From positions 1 to 64,000 of the forward strand of contig NZ_JBHTLQ010000007.1 in assembly GCF_042679085.1 (NCBI RefSeq): a stretch of DNA of 64,000 nt, read 5' to 3'. This DNA comes from Phenylobacterium conjunctum (GTDB lineage: Bacteria > Pseudomonadota > Alphaproteobacteria > Caulobacterales > Caulobacteraceae). A program made the position numbers and the translations under genes. The notes beneath the pieces are model-generated. The model had not been told where the DNA came from, searched no databases, and saw only the letters and a list, made by a program, of their open reading frames with translations. Below, piece by piece: positions 42,479 to 50,013 of this stretch. Position 1 is the stretch's first letter; every line of letters starts with the position of its first letter.

Positions 42479-44710
42479 ATGCGGATCGTTGTGAGCGTCC
42501 TCGCGGGCGTGGTGATGGGGATGACCATGGTGGGCCAGGCGAGCGCCGAGAAACTCACGGCGGAACGGGTCTACGCCGCGCCGGACCTGTCGGGGCCGAG
42601 GGCCCGGGGTGTCAGCCTGTCTCCGGACGGCACGCTCGTCACCTATCTGAAGGCCAAGGCCGACGATCCGCGCATGACCGACCTGTGGGCGGCGGAGGTG
42701 GCCGGCGGCGACCCACGCCTGCTGATCGACGCCCGCGCCCTGATCCCTAAGGACCGCATCCTCTCCGAGGCCGAGAAGAGCCGCCGTGAGCGCCAGGGCG
42801 TCCAGACCCGCGGGGTGGTGGCCTATGACTGGGACGACCAGGGCCGCTTCATCCTGGTCCCGGTCGAGGGCGACCTGTGGCTCTACAGCCGCGCCTCGGG
42901 CCAGGTCAGCCGCCTGACCAACACCCCCGACGACGAGATCGACGCCAAGGTCTCGCCCAAGGGCGGCTTCGTCTCCTTCGTCCGCGACGACAACCTCTAT
43001 GTGCAGCCGGCCAGCGGCGGGGCCGAGCGCGCCCTGACCACGGACGGGAGCGAGCTCAAGTCCTGGGCCACGGCCGAGTTCATCGCCCAGGAGGAGATGG
43101 ACCGCCAGACCGGCTATTGGTGGAGCCCGGACGAGCGTCATATCGCGCTGACCCATGTCGACCAGACCGGCGTGGACGTAGTGGAGCGGGCCGACATCGG
43201 CCCCACGGGCGCGACCATCGTCGCCCAGCGCTATCCCCGCGTCGGCCGGCCCAACGCCCGCGTCGACCTCTTTGTCGCCGACGTCGCCACCGGCGCGCGG
43301 GTCAAGGTCGACCTGGGCGCCGATGCGGACATCTATCTCGCCCGCGTCGACTGGGCCCGCGACGGCAAGACCCTCTATGTGCAGCGCCAGACCCGCGACC
43401 AGAAGCGTCTGGACCTGCTGGCCGTGGACATCGCCACCGGCAAGGCCACGGTGGTGCTCACCGAGACCAGCCCGCATTGGGTGGATCTCAGCGACGACTT
43501 CCGGCCCCTGAAGGACGGCGGCTTCCTGTGGTCGTCGGAGCGTTCGGGGTGGAAGCACCTCTACCTCTATGGCCCAAGCGGCAAGCTGGTCCGCCAGGTC
43601 ACGCAAGGCGCCTGGCCGGTGGACGCTGTCCAGGGCGTGGACGAGGCGCGCGGCCTGGTGCTGTTCACCGCCAGTGTGGACACCCCCATCGAGCGCCGGC
43701 TCTACGAGGTCTCCTACAAGGCCTCCGCCCAGCCGAGGCCGCTGACCAAGGCCGGCGGCTGGTGGACCGTGAAGGTGGCCAAGGCCGGCGGCGCCTTCAC
43801 CGGAACCTATGAGGATCCCGCGACCCCGCCCCAGACCGGCCTCTATCGCGCCGACGGCCAGCTGGTCCGCTGGATCGAGGAGAACCGCCTGGCCGAGGGC
43901 CACCCCTACTGGCCCTATCGCGCGCGGCTGCGCACCCCCCAGTTCGGGACGATCAAGGCCAGCGACGGCGAGGACCTGCACTGGATGATGCGCACCCCGC
44001 CGGGCTTTGATCCGGCCAAGCGTTATCCGGTGGTGGTCAAGCTCTATGGCGGGCCGGGGCGCGCCCTGGTGGCCAAGACCTGGGGCGATCCGGCGGACCA
44101 GCTCTATCTGGAAGCCGGCTTCATCCTGTTCACCCTGGACAATCACGGCACACCCAACCGCTCGACGGCGTTCAAGACCGCCATCGACCGCAAGCTGGGG
44201 ACCTGGGAGGTCGCCGACCAGATCCGCGGCGCCGACTATCTGAAGACCCTGCCGTACGTGGATCCGGCCCGGATCGGCGTCACCGGCTGGTCCTATGGCG
44301 GCTACATGACCCTGATGCTGCTGACCGCCCCGAACACGCCGTTCGCGGCCGGGGTCTCGGGCGCGCCGCCGACGGACTGGAGCCTGTACGACACCCACTA
44401 CACCGAGCGCTACATGGGCACGCCCGCGGACAACGCGGCCGGCTATGCGGGCTCGGAGGTGACGGCCCGTGCCGATCGGCTGGCGCCCGACGCCCTGCTG
44501 CTGATGCACGGCATGGCCGACGACAATGTCACCTTCGACAACTCGACGCGGCTGATGGCGGCCCTGCAGGCCAAGGCCATTCCCTTCGAGACCATGCTTT
44601 ATCCGGGCCTACGCCACCGGGCCGGCTGGACCCAGGCCCACCTCAAGCACCGCATGGAAACGACGCTGGCCTTCTTCAAGCGCAAGCTCGTTCCCGTCAC
44701 CGCGCCCTGA
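42479..44710 (+). CDS. Dipeptidyl peptidase IV-type S9 serine peptidase
   Basis: A 743-residue exported enzyme with signal peptide MRIVVSVLAGVVMGMTMVGQASA. The N-terminal eight-bladed propeller carries the Glu pair of DPP IV in AEFIAQEEMDRQTGYWWSPD. The C-terminal hydrolase domain has the nucleophile in TGWSYGGYMTLM, the Asp in GMADDNVTFDNS and the His in GLRHRAG. It removes X-Pro or X-Ala dipeptides from peptide N-termini in the periplasm. Length matches the family. Its 3' end is overlapped by 102 bases by the convergent winged-helix gene. The nearby TonB receptor and M28 peptidase suggest peptide uptake and use. Confidence 0.93.
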   Translation: MRIVVSVLAGVVMGMTMVGQASAEKLTAERVYAAPDLSGPRARGVSLSPDGTLVTYLKAKADDPRMTDLWAAEVAGGDPRLLIDARALIPKDRILSEAEKSRRERQGVQTRGVVAYDWDDQGRFILVPVEGDLWLYSRASGQVSRLTNTPDDEIDAKVSPKGGFVSFVRDDNLYVQPASGGAERALTTDGSELKSWATAEFIAQEEMDRQTGYWWSPDERHIALTHVDQTGVDVVERADIGPTGATIVAQRYPRVGRPNARVDLFVADVATGARVKVDLGADADIYLARVDWARDGKTLYVQRQTRDQKRLDLLAVDIATGKATVVLTETSPHWVDLSDDFRPLKDGGFLWSSERSGWKHLYLYGPSGKLVRQVTQGAWPVDAVQGVDEARGLVLFTASVDTPIERRLYEVSYKASAQPRPLTKAGGWWTVKVAKAGGAFTGTYEDPATPPQTGLYRADGQLVRWIEENRLAEGHPYWPYRARLRTPQFGTIKASDGEDLHWMMRTPPGFDPAKRYPVVVKLYGGPGRALVAKTWGDPADQLYLEAGFILFTLDNHGTPNRSTAFKTAIDRKLGTWEVADQIRGADYLKTLPYVDPARIGVTGWSYGGYMTLMLLTAPNTPFAAGVSGAPPTDWSLYDTHYTERYMGTPADNAAGYAGSEVTARADRLAPDALLLMHGMADDNVTFDNSTRLMAALQAKAIPFETMLYPGLRHRAGWTQAHLKHRMETTLAFFKRKLVPVTAP

Positions 44711-45049
44711 GGGTTCGCAGATCGGCCGGGCCTCGGCGAGAATCTCGTCGAGGCCCGCGCACAGGCGGCGCCCCGCCGGCGTCAGTTCGGCGGCCACGAT
44801 GCCGCGCATGGCCCAGCGGTCCACCCGCACCAGGCCCTCGCCAGATCCATCATCCATTTCGCTCAGCGCCTGGACCGTCTTCCAGCAGGCGTCCGTCGCC
44901 ATGCCCGCGCGCCGCCGCAGATCGGGCAGGGGCAGGGGCTCCGCCTCGTCAGCGATATAGAGCAGGCTGACCAGCTGGCTGACCGTGAAGTCGGCGTTGA
45001 CCGCGCGAAGCAACTCCAGTGCTTCCAGCATGGCGTTGCGGTGACGCAT
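44609..45049 (-). CDS. MarR-like winged-helix regulator with antisense-derived tail
   Basis: A 146-residue protein. Residues 1-110 are a winged-helix domain (MLEALELLRAVNADFTVSQLVSLLYIAD, then LPDLRRRAGMATDACWKTVQAL and VAAELTPAGRRLCAGLD). It is clearly paralogous to the regulator at 45537, as shown by MR-R--LLE-L---R--N---TV and LLYIADE/FLYTCEN. About the last 34 codons, from PSGRGDGNE on, read antisense through the dipeptidyl peptidase gene, so the tail has no counterpart in the paralogue and probably arose by loss of the ancestral stop. The two regulators face outward from a shared 258-base promoter region. Targets are unknown. Confidence 0.72.
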   Translation of the reverse strand: MRHRNAMLEALELLRAVNADFTVSQLVSLLYIADEAEPLPLPDLRRRAGMATDACWKTVQALSEMDDGSGEGLVRVDRWAMRGIVAAELTPAGRRLCAGLDEILAEARPICEPSGRGDGNELALEEGQRRFHAVLEVGLGPAGPVA

Positions 45050-45307
45050 GATAAACTTTCTGTAATGAATCCGTATCTTTCCGAAGTGTGATGAATGCGG
45101 CGGCTTGAATCAAGCAAATGGCCGGTTCATCTCTACATTACCGGGATTTAATTGTCGTATCGCGGGCGTAACATCGCAATGAAGACGCGTGGTTAGCCGC
45201 TCGGACGGGTCAATCGGGCGATGAGTACCTCGCAAACGCTCAAAACGGGCGTGCAAACCGTTCTAGATTTGGTTGTCCGTTCGACACCAAAGAGTACGAG
45301 GTTAGCT
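45050..45307. promoter_or_regulatory. AT-richer divergent promoter region
   Basis: This 258-base spacer between the two outward-facing transcription units has lower GC than its surroundings, with stretches such as GATTTAATTGTCG near 45146. It probably holds both promoters and the binding sites of the two winged-helix proteins. No perfect palindrome or consensus promoter is clear to me. An in-frame ATG at 45221 could extend the next gene but lacks coding character. Confidence 0.4.
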
Positions 45308-45535
45308 ATGAAGCTGTGGGGCCAGATTTCCGTTGAGCTCACGGTCGGGGACTATGTCGAGGCCGCCGACCACCAGCGCCGGTTGGAAGACATCCTGAAG
45401 CTCGTCCGCGACGCCTACCCTGAGGCGACCCTGTCAATGCGTGAACGGCGGCAGCGCAAGGCCCAGCCGCTGGTTCGGGCCCTGCCGCGCCCCGCGGCCA
45501 CCGGTAAGCTGAACGACTATATCGAGCGCGCCTAA
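45308..45535 (+). CDS. Small hypothetical protein (75 aa)
   Basis: A 75-residue soluble protein beginning MKLWGQISVELTVGDYVEAADHQ and ending KLNDYIERA, with a basic middle (MRERRQRKAQPLVRALP). GAGG lies nine bases before the ATG. An upstream in-frame ATG at 45221 would add 29 residues with poorer codon use, so I prefer 45308. One base separates its stop from the next winged-helix gene, so both are co-transcribed. No family is recognised. A partner or modulator of the winged-helix regulator is a guess. Confidence 0.6.
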   Translation: MKLWGQISVELTVGDYVEAADHQRRLEDILKLVRDAYPEATLSMRERRQRKAQPLVRALPRPAATGKLNDYIERA

Positions 45536-45536
45536 G

Positions 45537-45887
45537 ATGCGGCCCAGAGACTCCCTCCTGGAGGGGCTGTCCTATTTCCGCGAGCTCAATCCGGGCGTCA
45601 CGGTCAATGAGATCATCGCCTTTCTCTACACGTGCGAGAACGAGGGGCTGAACGTCCAGGAGCTGGCCTATGTGGCCCGCATGACTGAGCCCACCGCCTC
45701 GCGCAGCATCCGCACCTTTGGGCCGGAGGGTTCCGAGTGGGCGCGGCCGCCGGCGCTGGGGCTGGTGGAGGCCTTTCTCAATCCCCGCGACGGCCGCAGC
45801 CGCATCATCCACCTGACCGACAAGGGCCGCGAGGTGCGCGCGCGGCTGGACGGGGTGATCCGACAGGCCATCGCCATCCTGCGCTGA
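45537..45887 (+). CDS. MarR-like winged-helix regulator
   Basis: A 116-residue regulator with the helix-turn-helix region NVQELAYVARMTEPTASRSIRTF and a wing/helix part PRDGRSRIIHLTDKGREVRARLDGVIRQ. The Asp-Arg-Ser-Arg wing is typical of the MarR family. It is slightly shorter than most MarR proteins because the N-terminal dimer helix is short. The start ATG follows the upstream stop by one base. It is the paralogue of the divergent protein at 44609-45049. Ligand and targets are unknown. Confidence 0.78.
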   Translation: MRPRDSLLEGLSYFRELNPGVTVNEIIAFLYTCENEGLNVQELAYVARMTEPTASRSIRTFGPEGSEWARPPALGLVEAFLNPRDGRSRIIHLTDKGREVRARLDGVIRQAIAILR

Positions 45888-46008
45888 GCGCCAACCTGCG
45901 CTCAGCGAATGAACGCGAGTTAACTGGCGCAAGCGCCGAGGGCCGGTGTTTGGTCGGCCCATTGTGAACAAGCCCATTTCAAACACTTCAGCCTGGGGGA
46001 GGGGATCG

Positions 46009-46476
46009 ATGGCGGACTTTGAGCTCGACCGCCTTGACCTGCAGATCCTGGCGGCCCTGCAGGAGAACAATCAGGCCAGCGCCCAGGACTTGGCCGAGCG
46101 CGTGCCCCTGTCGCCCTCGGCCATCCTGCGCCGGATCCGCGGCTATCGCGCCTCAGGTGTCATCTCGGCCGACGTCTCGATCCTGGCCCCAAACCTCACC
46201 GGCGAGCGGATCAGGGTGCTCCTGATGATCCAGCTGGAGACCCACGCCCCGCCGACCGTCACTGACTTCCGCAGCCAGCTGGTGGGCTCGCCCAACGTCC
46301 AGGTCTGCCTGGAGGTCTCAGGCGTCTATGACATCGCCTGCCTGGGCGTGTTCCGCAGCATGGACGAGTTCAACGCCTTCGCCGACGCCACCGTGGCCAG
46401 CCACCCGGCCGTGCGCCGCTACGAGGCCAGCTTCGTCAAGCGCGGGGCCAAGATGAGCCTGGCGGTGCCGCTCTAG
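46009..46476 (+). CDS. Lrp/AsnC-family transcriptional regulator
   Basis: A 155-residue regulator. The N-terminal winged helix reads LDRLDLQILAALQENNQASAQDLAERVPLSPSAILRRIRGYRASGVI. The C-terminal RAM/AsnC sensor domain has VQVCLEVSGVYDIACLGVFRSMDEFNAF. It should bind DNA as an octamer or dimer of dimers and sense amino acids. The start has GGGGGAGGGG upstream. It is followed by a strong terminator and then a TonB receptor gene, whose AT-rich promoter region may be a target. This last point is inference. Confidence 0.92.
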   Translation: MADFELDRLDLQILAALQENNQASAQDLAERVPLSPSAILRRIRGYRASGVISADVSILAPNLTGERIRVLLMIQLETHAPPTVTDFRSQLVGSPNVQVCLEVSGVYDIACLGVFRSMDEFNAFADATVASHPAVRRYEASFVKRGAKMSLAVPL

Positions 46477-46507
46477 ACCGCGGGGACAACCCCTCACCTC
46501 AACCGTT

Positions 46508-46544
46508 GAGAGCGAGCCGGACCTAGCCGGTCCGGCTCGCTCTC
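46508..46544 (+). terminator. Hairpin after the Lrp-type gene
   Basis: GAGAGCGAGCCGGACC and its exact complement form a perfect 16-bp stem with a 5-base loop (TAGCC), 31 bases after the stop. No T-run follows, but the stability makes a terminator or insulator likely. Confidence 0.7.
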
Positions 46545-46823
46545 GACCCCCGCACGCATGGCGAGGGGTTGGCCTGCAGTTGTTAGAAAGTACTTACGCC
46601 AACGCAATCAATTTAGTTCAATATTCTTATCTCACACTTTGTGTCTTCCGCGAGACAATGTCTTAATATGATTGTATCTGATCTGACGTCGCGTTGACGC
46701 AATTGGGCCTCCGGCCGTAACTCCCATGTAACCGAGTCCGATATCCGGGCGCGGGACCTAAGCTTGTTGTGGGGCGCGGCCCCTCGTCCTTGTGGGCGGG
46801 GCGGGCCGCTGGAGGATCCAGAC
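46545..46823 (+). promoter_or_regulatory. AT-rich leader of the TonB receptor gene
   Basis: This 279-base stretch has no gene. Its 46580-46680 part is unusually AT-rich for the genome (for example AATCAATTTAGTTCAATATTC) and probably holds the receptor promoter. No Fur-like or other known operator is evident. Near the end, GGAGGA at 46811-46816 is the ribosome site for the receptor. Confidence 0.4.
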
Positions 46824-49808
46824 TTGAAAACCAACACGATGCGGGAGCGCCTGCTGGCCTCCTCAATGATCTGCGGCGTGGCCCTGGCGGCCCTGGCCGC
46901 CAGCCCGGCGTTCGCCCAGGACGAAGTCCAGGAAGTCGTCGTCACCGGGACGCGCATTCCGACGCCGAACCTGACCAGCGTCAGCCCGGTGACCGCCATC
47001 GGCGCCGCCGAGCTCAAGGCCCAGGGCGTGACCCGGGTCGAGGACATGATCAACTCCCTGCCGCAGGCCTTCGCCGCGCAAGGCTCCTCGATCTCCAACG
47101 GCTCGAACGGCACCGCTACGGTCAACCTGCGCGGCCTTGGCCCGTCCCGCACCCTCGTGCTGATTGACGGCCGTCGCCTGGGTCCCGGTAACCCCAGCCA
47201 GTCCACCGCCGCGGTGGCGGACCTGAACTTCATCCCCTCGGCCCTGGTTGAGCGCGTCGACGTGCTGACCGGCGGCGCCTCGGCTGTGTACGGCGCCGAC
47301 GCCGTGGCCGGGGTGGTCAACTTCATCATGAAGAAGGACTTCGAGGGCGTGCAGCTGAACGCCCAGTGGTCGACCTACCAGCACAGCCAGCACTCGGACG
47401 GCCTGCAGTCGATCATCAAGGCCAAGGCCGCCACGGCCAATGACCCGTCCCAGTTCGCCCTGCCCAAGGACAATGTCCGTGACGGCGACGGCGCGGAGGT
47501 CACCCTGACCTTTGGCGTCAATTCCGCCGACGGCAAGGGCAACATCACCGCCTACGCCTCGTACCGCCAGATCAATGCGGTGCTCCAGGGCAACCGCGAC
47601 TACTCGGTCTGCACCCTGAACTCGGGGAACGCCTTCACCTGCGGCGGCTCCGGCACGGCCTCGCCGGCTCGGGTCGGCGGCTTCACGGTGGCGGGGAACA
47701 CCTTCCGGGCCCGCAACGCCACGACCGACGTCTATAACTTCGGCCCGACCAACTACTACCAGCGCCCTGACGAGCGGTACGCCCTGGGCGCCTTTGCGCA
47801 CTACCAGGTCGCCGACTGGGCCGAGGCCTACGCCCAGGTGATGTTCATGGACGACCGTTCGGTCGCCCAGATCGCGCCGGGCGGCATCTTCGCGGCCAAC
47901 TTCAACATCAACTGCGACAACGCCTTCCTGACGGCGACCCAGCAGGGCCAGCTCTGCGGCGCCAACGCCGGGACGGCCAACAACTTCCGCGGCGTGGTGG
48001 CCAAGCGCAACGTCGAGGGCGGCGGCCGCCAGTCCGACTTCCGCCACCAGTCCTACCGCTACGTGGTGGGCCTGAAGGGCGACCTGTCCGAGAACTGGAA
48101 CTACGACGCCTACATGGAATACACCGCGACCCAGTTCAGCGCGTCGCAGACGGCCTACTTCCAGACCGCCCGGATCCAGAACGCCCTGATCGCCCGGCGC
48201 AACGCCGCCGGCCAGATCGTCTGCCAATCGGTGATCGACGGCACGGACCCGGCCTGCGTGCCCTACAACATCTTCCAGGAAGGCCAGGTCACCCAGGCGG
48301 CCCTGAACTATCTGCAGGTGCCCAGCTACACCGGCGGCGACGCCAGCGAGCGAGTGGTGAACTTCACCGTCGGCGGCAATCTCGGCGCCTATGGCGTCAA
48401 GTCCCCCTGGGCCGAGGACGGCGTCGGCGTCGCGTTCGGCTCTGAATATCGCCGCGAACACGTGGACTTCCACGCCGACTTCGTGGCCACCGCGGGCCTG
48501 CTGAACGGCGCCGGCGGCGCGGCCCCGCCGATCAACAAGAGCTTCGACCTCTACGAGCTGTTCGGCGAAGCCCGCATCCCGATCGCCCAGGACATGCCGT
48601 TCGCCAAGTCCCTGCAGATGGAACTGGCCTATCGCTATTCCGACTATTCGTTCGGCCCGAACACCAACACCTACAAGGTGGCCGGTGACTGGGAGCCGGT
48701 GGACGGCCTGCGCCTGCGCGCCAGCTACCAGCGCGCGGTCCGCGCCCCGAACATCGTCGAGCTGTACGCGACCCCGAACCACGTGCTGGACGGCTCGACC
48801 GACCTGTGCGCCGGCGCGGCGATCGGTTCGGCCCGCAACACCCGTTGCGCGGCGGTGTTCAAGCTGACCCCGGCCCAGGTCGCGGCCATCGAGCCGAACC
48901 CGGCCAACCAGTACTATGGCCAGACCGCGGGCAACGCGAACCTGCAGCCGGAAAAGTCGGACACGGTCTCGCTGGGCTTCGTGGCCCGTCCGACCTTCGC
49001 GCCGGGCCTGAACTTCTCGGTCGACTGGTTCGACATCAAGGTCGAGGACTACATCAGCCCGATCGGCGCCGACACGATCATGAAGCAGTGCATCGACAAC
49101 GGCGTCGACTCGTTCTGCAGCCTGATCCAGCGCGACAGCAACAACTCGATCTGGCTGTCGCCGAACGGTCCCCTGGGCCACGTGATCGACCAGACGAAGA
49201 ACACCGGCTCGCTGCACACCGCCGGGATCGACTTCGCCGCCAACTACCGCACCGACCTCAGCGTCATCGGCTGGGACGGCGGCGGCTCGGTTGCGATGTC
49301 GCTGGCCTCCACCTGGCTCGACAAGCTGGAAGTCCAGTCCCTGCCGGGCGGCGCCAGCACCGACTGCGCGGGCCTCTATGGCGCCCTCTGCACGGCCCTG
49401 CTCGGCGCCGGCACCAGCGGCGGTCCGAGCCCGGAATGGCGGCACAAGTTCCGCGCCACCTGGAACACCCCGTTCCCGATGGACCTGGCCCTGTCGGCCC
49501 AGGTGCGGCACTTCTCCAGCGTCGACCTCGACTCCACCTCCAGCCAGCCCGGCCTGGGCGGCGCCGCCCCCGGCGGTCCGACCACCGACCTGAAGCTGGG
49601 CGCGCGGACCTATCTGGACCTGCTCGCCACGTGGACGGTCGCCGACCGGTACAACTTCCGCCTCGGCGTGAACAACGTGCTGGACAAGGACCCGCCGCTG
49701 AACGGCGCCGCCAACTGCCCCAGCGGCCCCTGCAACGGCAACACCTGGCCGCAAGTCTATGACTCGCTCGGCCGCTACCTGTTCATCGGCCTGACCGCCG
49801 ACTTCTAA
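46824..49808 (+). CDS. TonB-dependent receptor
   Basis: A 994-residue outer-membrane receptor. A signal peptide (ASSMICGVALAALAASPAFA) precedes a TonB-box-like EVQEVVVTGTRI. The plug domain has VNLRGLGPSRTLVLIDGRR and GGASAVYGADAVAGVVNFIMKK. The long barrel ends in YLFIGLTADF with a terminal Phe. I prefer the TTG at 46824 (LKTNTMRERLLA), because GGAGGA lies eight bases upstream, over the ATG at 46839 that has no site. The adjacent peptidases suggest uptake of a peptide-like ligand, which is inference. The spacing to the next gene holds a terminator and a palindrome. Confidence 0.93.
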   Translation: MKTNTMRERLLASSMICGVALAALAASPAFAQDEVQEVVVTGTRIPTPNLTSVSPVTAIGAAELKAQGVTRVEDMINSLPQAFAAQGSSISNGSNGTATVNLRGLGPSRTLVLIDGRRLGPGNPSQSTAAVADLNFIPSALVERVDVLTGGASAVYGADAVAGVVNFIMKKDFEGVQLNAQWSTYQHSQHSDGLQSIIKAKAATANDPSQFALPKDNVRDGDGAEVTLTFGVNSADGKGNITAYASYRQINAVLQGNRDYSVCTLNSGNAFTCGGSGTASPARVGGFTVAGNTFRARNATTDVYNFGPTNYYQRPDERYALGAFAHYQVADWAEAYAQVMFMDDRSVAQIAPGGIFAANFNINCDNAFLTATQQGQLCGANAGTANNFRGVVAKRNVEGGGRQSDFRHQSYRYVVGLKGDLSENWNYDAYMEYTATQFSASQTAYFQTARIQNALIARRNAAGQIVCQSVIDGTDPACVPYNIFQEGQVTQAALNYLQVPSYTGGDASERVVNFTVGGNLGAYGVKSPWAEDGVGVAFGSEYRREHVDFHADFVATAGLLNGAGGAAPPINKSFDLYELFGEARIPIAQDMPFAKSLQMELAYRYSDYSFGPNTNTYKVAGDWEPVDGLRLRASYQRAVRAPNIVELYATPNHVLDGSTDLCAGAAIGSARNTRCAAVFKLTPAQVAAIEPNPANQYYGQTAGNANLQPEKSDTVSLGFVARPTFAPGLNFSVDWFDIKVEDYISPIGADTIMKQCIDNGVDSFCSLIQRDSNNSIWLSPNGPLGHVIDQTKNTGSLHTAGIDFAANYRTDLSVIGWDGGGSVAMSLASTWLDKLEVQSLPGGASTDCAGLYGALCTALLGAGTSGGPSPEWRHKFRATWNTPFPMDLALSAQVRHFSSVDLDSTSSQPGLGGAAPGGPTTDLKLGARTYLDLLATWTVADRYNFRLGVNNVLDKDPPLNGAANCPSGPCNGNTWPQVYDSLGRYLFIGLTADF

Positions 49809-49830
49809 GGTCAGGGTCTGAACGACGCAG

Positions 49831-49864
49831 ATCCCGCTCCGGCCACCGCCGGGGCGGGATTTTC
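49831..49864 (+). terminator. Terminator after the TonB receptor
   Basis: ATCCCGCTCC pairs with GGGGCGGGAT (one G-T pair) around a CACCGCC-type loop and is followed by TTTTCC. It lies 22 bases after the receptor stop. Confidence 0.75.
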
Positions 49865-49874
49865 CGTACCTTCC

Positions 49875-49906
49875 CCGCACATCCCGGCGAACGCCGGGAT
49901 GTGCGG
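49875..49906. repeat. Perfect 15-bp intergenic palindrome
   Basis: CCGCACATCCCGGCG and CGCCGGGATGTGCGG are exact complements with two bases between them, next to the receptor terminator. It has the look of a short intergenic repeat. It may be a second stem for termination. Confidence 0.65.
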
Positions 49907-50013
49907 TGATTGGGGCGCCGGCCTGCGGAATGCTGTTCCGCCCACCCCCGCGCTTGCAGCCCCCGCCGACAGCTGTCTAGCTGTGGGGATTGTCACTGTT
50001 ACCGGGGGCCCAT

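Noticed and set aside
42266..44509. A 747-codon minus-strand frame
   Set aside because: Antisense of the dipeptidyl peptidase gene.
46863..49880. A 1005-codon open frame on the minus strand
   Set aside because: It is the antisense shadow of the TonB receptor; GC-rich DNA leaves long stop-free frames. The translation is low-complexity Gly/Arg/Val/Asp without any domain.
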